DNA of 64,000 nucleotides from Pseudomonas sp. GV085 (GTDB lineage: Bacteria; Pseudomonadota; Gammaproteobacteria; Pseudomonadales; Pseudomonadaceae). This document shows positions 20,026 through 29,400 of the stretch, one piece after another. The notes under the pieces were generated by a model that saw only the letters and a program-made list of their open reading frames with translations, was not told the DNA's origin and ran no database searches. The position numbers and the translations under genes are program-made. The stretch covers positions 41,435 through 105,434 of the forward strand of contig NZ_QAOV01000019.1 in assembly GCF_003050925.1 (NCBI RefSeq), given 5' to 3'. Within the stretch, counting starts at the first letter, position 1. Each line of letters opens with the position of its first letter.

Positions 20026-20065
20026 CGTTCTCAATTAGTTTTCCCGTGAAAACTAATTGAGAACG
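20026..20065. repeat. Perfect 18-bp-stem palindrome
   Basis: CGTTCTCAATTAGTTTTC and its exact reverse complement flank a CCGT tetraloop. It lies between the 105-residue protein gene at 20083 (upstream on the minus strand) and the pseudouridine synthase. It is unlike the REP sequences elsewhere, is AT-rich, and may be a terminator stem or a protein target. Confidence 0.75.
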
Positions 20066-20082
20066 CCACTGGAGGAGATTCC

Positions 20083-20400
20083 TCAAGCCGGGATCAGCGT
20101 GCGCGCCGCCGCTTCGGTGTACTCCTTGAGCCAGCGCAACACATCGACTGCCTCCCAGCGGGCAGGGTCATACAGGGCGTACAACAATCCCTGATAACCC
20201 ACGACATCGAGTTGCCGGTGATATCCCGCGCGCTGAAACAAGGCTTCGATTTCTGCGAAACAGGTATTGAAATGCGTTTTATTGAAGGGCGTTTTCCCCT
20301 CGGTCACCAGACCATCCAGACTCAACTCAAGGACGGCTTCGCGCACGACGTCTGCGGACATCCGGTTCACGCTGTTCTTCAACTGTTCGACATTGACCAC
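20083..20400 (-). CDS. Hypothetical protein, 105 residues
   Basis: A predicted cytoplasmic helical protein with no signal peptide or membrane segment. No known domain is recognised. The reading frame is well formed and its composition is similar to its neighbours, with a clean protein-like sequence (YQGLLYALYDPARWEAVDVL). It ends just before the perfect palindrome at 20026-20065. Confidence 0.6.
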   Translation of the reverse strand: MVNVEQLKNSVNRMSADVVREAVLELSLDGLVTEGKTPFNKTHFNTCFAEIEALFQRAGYHRQLDVVGYQGLLYALYDPARWEAVDVLRWLKEYTEAAARTLIPA

Positions 20401-20572
20401 GATTCATCCCTCTCACGCTCGGGCTTGCCGGCTCACTCCCGTAAATCAGGAGCGGCAAGGCAGGCGCCGCGAATAACTGTATGAGCATACAGTATCCGAT
20501 CAACACCGATTAAGCCAAGGGGATCAATCGCAAAGTTCGACAGGCGGGACATGTCGCCAGCGCAAAAACCGC

Positions 20573-20809
20573 TCAACGCAGGAATATCACCACCTGATCG
20601 GCACTGAACGGCCAGCCCAGCTCAGCGCCGGTATCAACTCGTCGCAGCACTGGAATTCGCAGGCTGTAAGCGGCGTACCACTCTTCATCGTCGGCGATAT
20701 CCACCAGTTCCACCAGCAGGCCGCGCTCGACGAACTCCATCAACATGGCTTCGGCTACTTCACAGAGGTGGCATCCAAGGGTGCCGAACAGCTGACATTC
20801 GGGATACAT
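20573..20809 (-). CDS. Glutaredoxin-like protein (DUF836)
   Basis: A 78-residue thioredoxin-fold protein with the redox motif CHLC at residues 13-16 (FGTLGCHLCEVAEAML) and a cis-Pro segment SLRIPVLR. The family is about this size and is presumed to act in disulfide exchange or glutathione-linked reduction. It stands alone upstream of the ammonium transporter gene and may share its direction of transcription. Confidence 0.82.
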   Translation of the reverse strand: MYPECQLFGTLGCHLCEVAEAMLMEFVERGLLVELVDIADDEEWYAAYSLRIPVLRRVDTGAELGWPFSADQVVIFLR

Positions 20810-20914
20810 GAGCGCTCAACCAGATAATGAATTGATCATTCTAGGCCTGCCCCGAAAAACCGTCGAGCCATTGAGCTCCCTGCCCTGATGCCACAGACGA
20901 TGAAAAGACCTGAA

Positions 20915-22123
20915 TCAGTCCTGGCTCACGGCACCGATCTTGTGGATCGACAGGTCCGCGCCGTAATACTCCTGTTCCTGACTCAGGCGCAATCCATGCA
21001 ACGCCTTGATCGCGCCATACACGGCAAACCCGCCGGCCAGGGCCACAGTGATGCCCAGTGCAGTGCCGATCAACTGGCTGATCAAACTGACCCCACCCAG
21101 CCCGCCCAAGGCGCTCTGACCGAAAATGCCGCAGGCAATGCCGCCCCACACGCCGCACAAGCCATGCAACGGCCACACACCCAATACATCGTCGATGCGC
21201 CATTTGCCTTGGGCCGCGGTAAAGCACCAGACAAACAGGGCCCCCGCGATGGCACCGGTGACCAGCGCCCCCACAGGATGCATCAGGTCGGAACCGGCAC
21301 AGATTGCCACGAGCCCCGCCAACGGACCGTTATGCAGAAAGCCGGGGTCGTTGCGCCCGACAATCAACGCCGCCACCGTACCGCCCACCATGGCCATTAG
21401 CGAGTTCACCGCCACCAGTCCGCTGACACCTTGCAGGGTTTGCGCGCTCATGACGTTGAAGCCGAACCAGCCAACGATCAGGATCCACGAGCCCAACGCC
21501 AGAAACGGGATGCTCGATGGCGCGAACGCAACCAGGCGACCTTCGCGATAGCGGCCATTACGTGGCCCGAGCAACAGCACCGCCGCCAGTGCCAGCCAAC
21601 CGCCCATGGCATGCACCACCACGGAGCCTGCGAAATCATGGAAACCGGCGCCGAAGCGCTCCAGCAACCAGGCTTGCAAACCCAGGTTGCCATTCCAGAC
21701 CACGCCTTCGAAGAACGGATAGATGAACGCGACAATCAACGCGGTTGCACACAATTGCGGGACAAACCGGGCGCGCTCGGCGATCCCGCCGGAAATGATC
21801 GCCGGGATCGCCGCGGCAAAGGTCAGCAGGAAGAAAAACTTCACCAGTCCATAGCCATGGTCGGCATTGAGCACGGCCGCTGGCTGCATGAATGTCACGC
21901 CATAGGAAATCCAATAGCCTATAAAGAAGTAGGCCAGTGTCGAAACGGCGAAGTCACTGAGGATTTTCGACAACGCATTGACCTGGTTTTTCTGTCGCAC
22001 GGTTCCGACTTCGAGAAAGGCAAAACCGGCGTGCATGGCCAGAACCATGACCGCACCGATCAGAATGAACAGCGTGTTGGAGCTATGGACCAGGGTGTCC
22101 ACAGCGCTTTGCAGGTTTTCCAT
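20915..22123 (-). CDS. amtB: Ammonium transporter (Amt family)
   Basis: A 402-residue integral membrane protein with about 11 hydrophobic segments and family motifs FLEVGTVRQKNQVNALSK, DFAGSVVVHAMGGW and GSWILIVGWFGFN. The start at 22123 (MENLQSAVDTLV) is chosen over an upstream in-frame start at 22207, which has no membrane or family sequence. It has no cleaved signal peptide, unlike classical AmtB. It conducts ammonium across the inner membrane. A sigma-54-like promoter lies 241 bp upstream, which fits nitrogen control. No glnK is adjacent. Confidence 0.87.
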   Translation of the reverse strand: MENLQSAVDTLVHSSNTLFILIGAVMVLAMHAGFAFLEVGTVRQKNQVNALSKILSDFAVSTLAYFFIGYWISYGVTFMQPAAVLNADHGYGLVKFFFLLTFAAAIPAIISGGIAERARFVPQLCATALIVAFIYPFFEGVVWNGNLGLQAWLLERFGAGFHDFAGSVVVHAMGGWLALAAVLLLGPRNGRYREGRLVAFAPSSIPFLALGSWILIVGWFGFNVMSAQTLQGVSGLVAVNSLMAMVGGTVAALIVGRNDPGFLHNGPLAGLVAICAGSDLMHPVGALVTGAIAGALFVWCFTAAQGKWRIDDVLGVWPLHGLCGVWGGIACGIFGQSALGGLGGVSLISQLIGTALGITVALAGGFAVYGAIKALHGLRLSQEQEYYGADLSIHKIGAVSQD

Positions 22124-22363
22124 GGGATGGGCAGACCTTATGGCAGAAAAAAGCACCAAAGCAGTTCGCGATGACTGTCCGTGCACCAAGTTGCGGCTTC
22201 CAAGCATCAGCGCACTGATCTCGTTGAACCACTTTGGCGCACGGACGCCCTCCAGGAAAAACGCGCCCCGGACGTTTACGCGAGTTTTTGATTGTTGGTC
22301 CTACGGTTTTACTGAAATCATGCCCGGCCATAGCGCAATGGTGCGAACCGGTGCACCACGACA

Positions 22364-22380
22364 AAGCAAAAGTTGTACCA
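22364..22380 (-). promoter_or_regulatory. Candidate sigma-54 promoter for amtB
   Basis: On the minus strand TGGTACAACTTTTGCTT has GG and GC separated by exactly 10 bases, as in -24/-12 promoters (TGGCAC-N5-TTGC). Nitrogen-regulated amt genes commonly use sigma-54 with NtrC. A TGGTGC/GCACCA inverted pair at about 22339-22358 lies just downstream and could bind a regulator. Confidence 0.6.
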
Positions 22381-22451
22381 GTCATTTGTACTGAACCTTC
22401 GCCGAAGGCTCATACTCGAACGCATCAGAAAGCCACTTAAGGAGATCCACC

Positions 22452-22766
22452 ATGGCCCGCACCCAGGCAAAGACCGCCCAAGAAATCCTGATGAACGACT
22501 TTCAGACACTGGTCAGTGACACCGAACGGTTGCTGGAGCACACCGCGACCCTGGCCGGCGATCAGGCCGACGAATTGCGCGAGCAGATTCACGACAGTCT
22601 CTTGCGTGCCCGTGAAACCCTGAAACTGACCGAAGACTCCCTGCGCGAACGCGGCAAGGCAGCTGTCACCGCCACTGAAGACTATGTCCAGGCCAACCCT
22701 TGGCAATCCGTCGGGATCGCGGCCGGCGTGGGGTTCCTGATCGGCCTGCTGGCCAGCCGGCGCTGA
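22452..22766 (+). CDS. ElaB/YqjD-like membrane-anchored protein (DUF883)
   Basis: A 104-residue protein. A long amphipathic helical region is followed by a C-terminal membrane anchor with glycine zipper (NPWQSVGIAAGVGFLIGLLA) and the basic end SRR. E. coli ElaB and YqjD are tail-anchored proteins that bind ribosomes in stationary phase. AAGGAGATCCACC precedes the ATG. It is the first gene of a three-gene operon with the next start 2 bp away. Confidence 0.87.
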   Translation: MARTQAKTAQEILMNDFQTLVSDTERLLEHTATLAGDQADELREQIHDSLLRARETLKLTEDSLRERGKAAVTATEDYVQANPWQSVGIAAGVGFLIGLLASRR

Positions 22767-22767
22767 T

Positions 22768-23160
22768 ATGTCGATCGGTGAATCCGGCCCGTCTGTAGCG
22801 GGTACCAGCAGCTCCTCATCGCGGCGCCTGGGCGCTGCCTTCCTTGGGTTGCTGCACAGCCATGTCGAACTGTTCGGCATCGAATTGCAGGAACAAAAAG
22901 CCCGCACCGTCAGCCTGTTGCTGTTTGCCGGCCTGGCACTGGTGTTTGCATTGCTGCTGTTGGTGGGGTTGTCGACGCTGGTGCTTATCGTGTTCTGGGA
23001 CACCTATCGCCTGACCGCCATCATCGGGCTCTGTGTGTTCTACACCCTCGCCGCCATATTCTGTGGAATGCGTTTGAGAGCAGCGATTTTCGATGAATCC
23101 TCGCCCTTCCACGGCACACTGCAAGAGCTGGCCAACGATCGGGAGCGCCTGCTGCCATGA
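22768..23160 (+). CDS. YqjE-type holin-superfamily membrane protein
   Basis: A 130-residue protein with two membrane segments (SLLLFAGLALVFALLLLVGL and LTAIIGLCVFYTLAAIFCGM). It matches the YqjE family (phage holin superfamily III) that follows YqjD genes. Such proteins are not shown to be holins in this setting. It starts 2 bp after the DUF883 gene and its stop overlaps the next start by 4 bases. Confidence 0.83.
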   Translation: MSIGESGPSVAGTSSSSSRRLGAAFLGLLHSHVELFGIELQEQKARTVSLLLFAGLALVFALLLLVGLSTLVLIVFWDTYRLTAIIGLCVFYTLAAIFCGMRLRAAIFDESSPFHGTLQELANDRERLLP

Positions 23161-23501
23161 GCCTGCCTGAATTGCCACACAACAGCTCTCGCACGGAAAT
23201 GCGCAAGGCCCTGATCCGCTTGCGCATGGAAATGCATCGTCAGGAAATCCGCCACGAATCCGCGCAACTGCTACAACCTTTGCAGCGGGTGCGCGGGATC
23301 ACACAAAACCTGCAGGACGGTTTTGGTATCAAGCACGCGCCACTCTGGGGCGTGGCCGCCGTCACCTTGCTGGGCTTTCTGAGCGGCAAGGGTGCAAAAA
23401 ACGGTGGCGGCCTCAGCAGCCTGACCCGGCTGGTCCGGCTCGGTGCCACACTGGCGCCGCTGATCAAGCTGATCACGCAGGGCTCTTCGCGCAAAGACTG
23501 A
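23157..23501 (+). CDS. Hypothetical membrane protein, third gene of yqjDE-like operon
   Basis: A 114-residue protein. The N-terminal part is charged and helical (EMRKALIRLRMEMHRQEIRH); a glycine-rich hydrophobic segment follows (LWGVAAVTLLGFLSG). It takes the place of YqjK in the E. coli order yqjD-yqjE-yqjK and overlaps the previous gene (ATGA). A role with the two upstream membrane proteins is inferred from this coupling only. Confidence 0.7.
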   Translation: MSLPELPHNSSRTEMRKALIRLRMEMHRQEIRHESAQLLQPLQRVRGITQNLQDGFGIKHAPLWGVAAVTLLGFLSGKGAKNGGGLSSLTRLVRLGATLAPLIKLITQGSSRKD

Positions 23502-23717
23502 CCAGTTTTTTCTGGCTGTATTCTTGCCATGCCGACGGGATGCGCCCCTCTATCGAGGGGTGCAATCCTGTGTGCCTATCCGGTCAACAGGCACCCTGCA
23601 AAAAAAGATCTTACAAGGAGGCCTCGATATCGACGCCGCCGAGTTGTAGTTCCGCTTGCAGGTCATGGCGCGAAACGGGAAGCTAGGCCATCAGTCACCT
23701 GACGGAGAGACCCCGCC

Positions 23718-25046
23718 TTGGATTGGCACACTCTGCTTACCCGCGAACGCCTCGGAAAGCCTCTGCACAGCCCTGAAGAACTCGGCCGCAGCCCTTTTCA
23801 CAAAGACCACGACCGCATCATTTTCTCGGGGGCTTTCCGCCGCCTCGGGCGCAAGACCCAGGTCCATCCGGTGTCCAGCAATGATCACATTCATACGCGC
23901 CTGACCCACTCGCTGGAAGTCAGTTGCGTGGGTCGTTCACTGGGCATGCGGGTCGGCGAAACCATCCGCAATGCCCTGCCCGACTGGTGCGAACCCAGCG
24001 ACCTGGGGATGGTGGTGCAATCGGCTTGCCTGGCACACGACATCGGCAACCCGCCTTTCGGCCATTCCGGTGAAGACGCGATCCGGCACTGGTTCCAGCA
24101 AGCCGCCGGCCGTGGCTGGCTGGATGCAATGAGTGAAGCCGAGCGCAATGACTTCCTGAATTTCGAAGGCAATGCCCAGGGCTTTCGGGTACTCACTCAA
24201 CTGGAGTATCACCAGTTCGACGGCGGCACCCGACTGACCTATGCAACGCTGGGCACGTACCTGAAGTATCCATGGACGGCCAGGCACGCCGACTCGCTGG
24301 GCTACAAGAAACACAAGTTCGGCTGTTATCAGAGCGAGCTGCCGCTACTCGAGCAGATCGCCCATAAACTCGGCCTGCCACAACTGGAGGAGCAACGTTG
24401 GGCGCGACATCCTCTGGTGTACCTGATGGAGGCTGCCGACGACATCTGCTATGCACTGATCGACCTGGAAGACGGCCTGGAAATGGAGTTGCTGGAATAC
24501 GCCGAAGTCGAATCCCTGCTGCTGGGCCTGGTGGGCGATGACTTGCCGGAGACCTATCGCCAGCTCGGCCCCGGCGATTCGCGCCGACGCAAACTGGCGA
24601 TACTGCGCGGTAAAGCCATCGAGCACTTGACCAATGCCGCGGCCCGGGCGTTTGTCGAGCAACAGGATGCGCTGTTGGCCGGTACGCTTTGCGGCGACCT
24701 GGTGGAACACATGCACGGTCCCGCCAAGCGTTGCGTGCTGAATGCCAAGGACATGGCCCGCAAGAAAATCTTCCAGGACAAACGCAAGACTCTGCACGAG
24801 ATCGGTGCCTACACCACACTGGAAATCCTGCTCAACGCCTTTTGCGGCGCAGCGCTGGAGCAACACAACGGACGTACGCCGTCGTTCAAGAGCCGTCGTA
24901 TCCTTGATCTTCTGGGCAACAATGCACCCGACCCTCACGGCCCATTGCACACTTCGTTTTTGCGCATGATTGATTTCATCGCCGGCATGACCGACAGCTA
25001 TGCCAGTGACATGGCCTTGGAAATGACCGGACGCGCCAGCCACTGA
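23718..25046 (+). CDS. dgt: dGTPase-like deoxynucleoside triphosphohydrolase
   Basis: A 442-residue HD-domain protein. The metal-binding residues are visible in HTRLTHSLEVSCVGRSLG and ACLAHDIGNPPFGHSGEDA, and FSGAFRRLGRKTQVHP is the family start. It hydrolyses dNTPs to deoxynucleosides and triphosphate. The start is TTG at 23718, with GGAGAGACC upstream; there is no earlier ATG. A 10-bp hairpin near 23541-23564 lies upstream without a T-run. Confidence 0.87.
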   Translation: MDWHTLLTRERLGKPLHSPEELGRSPFHKDHDRIIFSGAFRRLGRKTQVHPVSSNDHIHTRLTHSLEVSCVGRSLGMRVGETIRNALPDWCEPSDLGMVVQSACLAHDIGNPPFGHSGEDAIRHWFQQAAGRGWLDAMSEAERNDFLNFEGNAQGFRVLTQLEYHQFDGGTRLTYATLGTYLKYPWTARHADSLGYKKHKFGCYQSELPLLEQIAHKLGLPQLEEQRWARHPLVYLMEAADDICYALIDLEDGLEMELLEYAEVESLLLGLVGDDLPETYRQLGPGDSRRRKLAILRGKAIEHLTNAAARAFVEQQDALLAGTLCGDLVEHMHGPAKRCVLNAKDMARKKIFQDKRKTLHEIGAYTTLEILLNAFCGAALEQHNGRTPSFKSRRILDLLGNNAPDPHGPLHTSFLRMIDFIAGMTDSYASDMALEMTGRASH

Positions 25047-25058
25047 GGTGTATCGATT

Positions 25059-25091
25059 GATCAGCCATTACGGCATTCGTAATGGCTGATC
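25059..25091. terminator. Possible terminator hairpin after dgt
   Basis: A perfect 14-bp stem, 25059-25072 with 25078-25091, with a 5-base loop, lies 12 bp after the stop codon of dgt. There is no T-run after it, so termination is only probable. Confidence 0.5.
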
Positions 25092-25223
25092 CCCCCTTCA
25101 AACTCCAACAGCACTCAAGTTTCGTCGAATCGCCCTACAGCACCTGTCGAGCAAACTGATCGCTTGTCCGGCACTCTCGCGAAACAATCGCCCTCCCTTC
25201 TGTTCGACAGATGAAGTGCGCCC

Positions 25224-25616
25224 ATGGCCGAAGACGATCTACGCATCCTCGTGGTGGAAGACCATCCCTTCCAACTAATAGCCACTCAGTACTTGCTGGA
25301 AAGTTATGGTTTCACCCGGCTGACTACCTCCGATAGCGCCAAAAGCGCCATGCAGCAAATGCTCGGAGCCGACCAACCGTTCGACATTCTTTTATGCGAT
25401 CAATGCCTGCCCGATCTGACGGGACTCGATCTGGTCCGGTTCGCCAGCCAGCGAGGGCTGATCAGACAGGCGATCATTCTGAGTAGCCTGACAACGTCTG
25501 AATTGGATGAGCTTGTAAAAACGGCCACTGATTACGGGCTGCCATTATTGGGATACTTGATAAAACCGCTGAAACAATCTGAATTTAGAGACTTGTTGAC
25601 CTCAGCACCACTATAG
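25224..25616 (+). CDS. Stand-alone receiver-domain protein, RocR-like without EAL
   Basis: A 130-residue single receiver domain. The acidic pair is Glu12/Asp13 (VVEDHPFQ), the phosphoacceptor Asp59 (LLCDQCLPDL) and the conserved lysine Lys114 (LGYLIKPLK). The segment around LLGYLIKP resembles the receiver of RocR from the P. aeruginosa Roc/Sad system, but the EAL phosphodiesterase domain is absent. It lies upstream of a NarL-type regulator and a BvgS-like kinase, so the kinase Hpt domain could phosphorylate it. The relation to RocR is recalled from memory and not aligned. Confidence 0.75.
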   Translation: MAEDDLRILVVEDHPFQLIATQYLLESYGFTRLTTSDSAKSAMQQMLGADQPFDILLCDQCLPDLTGLDLVRFASQRGLIRQAIILSSLTTSELDELVKTATDYGLPLLGYLIKPLKQSEFRDLLTSAPL

Positions 25617-25863
25617 AAAAAAGAAACATATAAAAGCCGGAAGACATACAGCGTAAAACTTACAGACAACTTCCTTCCAAAGTGCACCAAAGCGCTGGAC
25701 TTCCTTAGCCTTCCTAATAAGAAACCTAGTTGATACGTAGTCCCATTCCTTTTAATCTGTAGGATTTCTCCTATATTGCTGCTACAGCTCGGTCAGTTCA
25801 TGCGGCCCTTCAAGTATCTGAGCTAAGGTGCGCGCTTTATTTGAGCTCGCATGGGACTTGATT

Positions 25864-26490
25864 ATGAACTCCGTTTTTATTGTCGACGATCACCCGGTTA
25901 TCCGCCTTGCCGTTCGAATGCTGCTGGAGCATGAAGGTTACAAAGTCGTCGGCGAAACTGACAATGGGGTCGACGCCATGCAGATGGTTCGCGAATGCAT
26001 GCCGGATCTGGTCATTCTCGACATCAGCATTCCAAAACTGGATGGCCTGGAAGTGCTATCCCGATTCAACGCAATGAATACACCTATTAAAACACTGGTA
26101 CTGACAGCACAATGCCCGACACTTTTCGGCATTCGTTGCATGCAATCCGGTGCCTCGGGCTATGTCTGCAAACAAGAGGACATCAGTGAACTGGTCAGCG
26201 CCATAAAAGCGGTATTTGCAGGTTACAACTATTTTCCGAGTGAGGCCTTGAACCCCGTTCGCGGAGATGAAACACGCTGCATCGAACTGGAACTGTTCAA
26301 ATCCGTAAACGACCGGGAACTGATGGTCTTACAACTTTTTGCCCAAGGTCGCACAAACAAGGAAATCGCCAAGGGGATGTTTCTGAGCAACAAGACCGTG
26401 AGCACCTACAAAAAGCGCCTCATGCAGAAGCTCAAAGCCAAATCCCTGGTTGAACTAATCGAGATGGCTAAACGAAACGCGCTAGTGTGA
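25864..26490 (+). CDS. BvgA/RocA-type NarL-family response regulator
   Basis: A 208-residue regulator. The receiver starts MNSVFIVDDHPVIRLAVRML with phosphoacceptor Asp53 (LVILDISIPKLDG); the LuxR helix-turn-helix is NDRELMVLQLFAQGRTNKEI, then SNKTVSTYKKRLMQKL. The ATG at 25864 fits the family start; the upstream frame is not conserved. Its stop overlaps the GTG start of the kinase. With that kinase it matches BvgA/BvgS, EvgA/EvgS and RocA1/RocS1 pairs, some of which control fimbriae and biofilm genes. Confidence 0.87.
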   Translation: MNSVFIVDDHPVIRLAVRMLLEHEGYKVVGETDNGVDAMQMVRECMPDLVILDISIPKLDGLEVLSRFNAMNTPIKTLVLTAQCPTLFGIRCMQSGASGYVCKQEDISELVSAIKAVFAGYNYFPSEALNPVRGDETRCIELELFKSVNDRELMVLQLFAQGRTNKEIAKGMFLSNKTVSTYKKRLMQKLKAKSLVELIEMAKRNALV

Positions 26491-29400
26491 GATCCTCGAT
26501 GCCCAGCCGTTTGAAGGTTTATCTGATACAGGTGACTGCAGGTCTATGCGTGAGCACCTCGTTGTTTGGGGCACCGAACAGTGAACACTACACGCTGCTC
26601 AGCCGTTCGAAGGCCGGAGCAATGGAGGTTCGACTGGATGAATCCCAACGGCAATGGATAAAGCAAAAACAAGAACTGACGCTCGGGACGTCGGCCCCGG
26701 ACTACCCCCCTTTCGACCTGACCACCAGTGGGCAGGACTATGAAGGGTTTACTGCCGATTACGCGGGTCTTCTGGAAAAAATAACCGGTTTGCCCGTCAA
26801 GGTTCAGCGTTTCGATTCCCGAGGGGCCGCGATCGCTGCACTGGAAAGCGGCGAAGTCGATCTGCTAGGCACCGCGAATGGATTCGAAGCTGGCAATGCC
26901 GACATTGCACTGTCGATACCCTATGCCGTCGACCAGCCCGTATTGGTGACCCGCGAAGGGGAAACCCGATCCCTCACCGATGGCCTGGCCGGATTGCGCC
27001 TGAGCATGGTGTATCACTACTTGCCGCTGACGGAAGTCAGGGCGTTGTACCCGAAGGCGATCATCACGTCCTATCCCTCCTACCAGAATGCAATCAACGC
27101 CGTTGCTTTCGATCAGGCGGACGTGTTTCTCGGTGACACCATTTCAACTCACTACATGATCAACAAGGGATACTTGAACAATATCCGGATGGCCAACTTC
27201 GGCAAACATGAAGCCTATGGTTTCAGCTTCGCCGTTAACAGGAACAACCCCGAGCTGCTTGGCATCATCAACGCGACGATCACGGCCATCCCCTCCAGTG
27301 AACGAGAAAACATCGCCAAACGCTGGAGCGCCGGCAGCGACATTCTGCTGACCGATCAAAAGTTGCAACTCACTGAACGGGAAGAACGCTGGCTGGCACG
27401 CCACCCGATAGTGCGCGTCGTCGTCAACGAAGCCTTTGCGCCACTGACGTTTTTCGATAGCAACGGCAACTTTCGCGGGGTCACCGCAGATTTGCTTGAG
27501 CTGATCAGACTGCGCACCGGCTTGCGCTTTGACATCCGGCACAGTCGGAGCGATGACGAGATGATCAAACAGATCAAGGACAACAAGGCCGATGTGATCG
27601 CCGCGTTGCTTCCCAGCGCGCAACGTCAAACCCAACTGAACTTTACCCGACCCTTTCTGGAAAATTCCTACGTCCTGCTGACCCGCAAAGCCGCCGACAG
27701 CCCGACCAACCTCGTGCAGTTGCAGGACAAGCGCCTGGCCATTGCCCGCGGCAATCCACTCATGGACTACCTGCGCAGAGAATTTCCCCGGATCAAGTTG
27801 ATCGAAGCCCCGGACACCTTCAGCGCCGTAGAGTTACTCGCCGGAGGCCAGGCCGAGGGCGCGGTGAACTCACTGATCATTGCCAATTACTTCATTTCGT
27901 CGCGACTGTTCGAGCACACACTGCAAATCAGCACCACCATCGGCACCGAGCAGGCAGCGTTTTCCCTTGCCACTGCTCAGGGCGCCAAAGAGCTGAACGC
28001 GATTCTCGACAAGGCGTTACTAAGCATCTCGCCGGAAGAGCTGGGCATCATCAACAGCCGTTGGCGCGGCTATTCGGCGTCTTCGCAAAACACCTGGCGC
28101 AACTATCAACGACTGTTCTATCAGATCGTCATCGGTGCCGGCTTGCTGTTGCTGATTTCCATTGCGTGGAACGACTACATGCGACGCCAGATCAAGCAAC
28201 GCAAGGCTGCCGAGCGTGCGTTGAACGATCAGTTCGAGTTCATGCGATCGCTGGTCAATGGCACGCCCCATCCGATCTATGTACGTGATCGCCAGGGGCT
28301 ACTGCAAAGTTGCAACGACAGTTACCTGCAAGCGTTCAGTGCCAGGCGTGAAGATGTCATCGGCAAAAGTGTCATGCAGGGCTCGATGAGCAATGTATTC
28401 GAAGCCCGGGAGTACCAGGCTGACTACCAACGCGTGGTGGCCGAGGGCAGGCCTTTGATCGTCGATCGCGAACTGCACATTGGCGGCCGGCGGCTGACGA
28501 TCTATCACTGGATTCTTCCCTATCGGGATTCCAGCGCAAAAGTGCAAGGCATTATCGGTGGCTGGATCGATATCAGCGAACGGCGGCAACTGCTCGATGA
28601 TCTGCGTTGCGCGAAAGAACGTGCCGATAACGCAAACCGGGCCAAAAGCACGTTTCTAGCCACGATGAGCCATGAGATCCGCACGCCGATGAATGCAATC
28701 ATCGGCATGCTTGAACTGACACTCAAGCGTCTTGATCATCAGCACCCGGAGCGTGCGGCCATTGATGTCGCGTACAACTCGGCGAAAGGGTTGCTGGAGC
28801 TGATTGGCGACATTCTAGACATTGCCAGAATCGAATCAGGACGCTTGAGCCTGAGCCCGGAGCGCGTTATTGCGGGTGAACTCGTAGCCTCGGTCGTGCG
28901 GATTTTCGATGGCCTGGCCCGACAGAAGGAGCTCGAGCTGGTACTGGAGTTCTCACCGGCCAACCCGACCTTCGATGTGTTGCTGGACCCTTTGCGCTTC
29001 AAGCAAGTGCTGTCCAACCTGATCAGCAATGCCATCAAGTTTACCGAGCAAGGTCAGGTCCGGGTCATTGTCGATCTGCAGCCGGCAACGCAATCCGGGC
29101 GCGTGCAGATGCAGGTGCAGGTTCACGACAGTGGTATCGGGATCAGCGAACAGGATCAACAGCACCTGTTCGAACCCTTCGCCCAGGCCGACAACGCCAT
29201 GCAATCGGCCAGGGGGGGCGCAGGGCTGGGGCTGGTGATCAGCCGCAACCTCTGCGAGATGATGGGCGGCAGTCTGCAATTGCGCAGCGAGCCGGGCGTC
29301 GGCACTCAAGTGGAGGTGTTGCTGCTGCTGGAAACGTTGCCGCTGCAACAGTCAGCCCAGGTGGCCGAAACGCAAATCATCGTCGCCACAACCCCGTTGA

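Noticed and set aside
23541..23564. Hairpin GCGCCCCTC/GAGGGGTGC before dgt as a terminator or RNA gene
   Set aside because: 10-bp stem with a wobble pair but no T-run and no further structure; too little support to call.
23614..23649. AAGGAGG followed by a short frame ending TAG
   Set aside because: The ribosome-like site is followed only by ATA/ATC codons and a 6-codon frame; likely chance.
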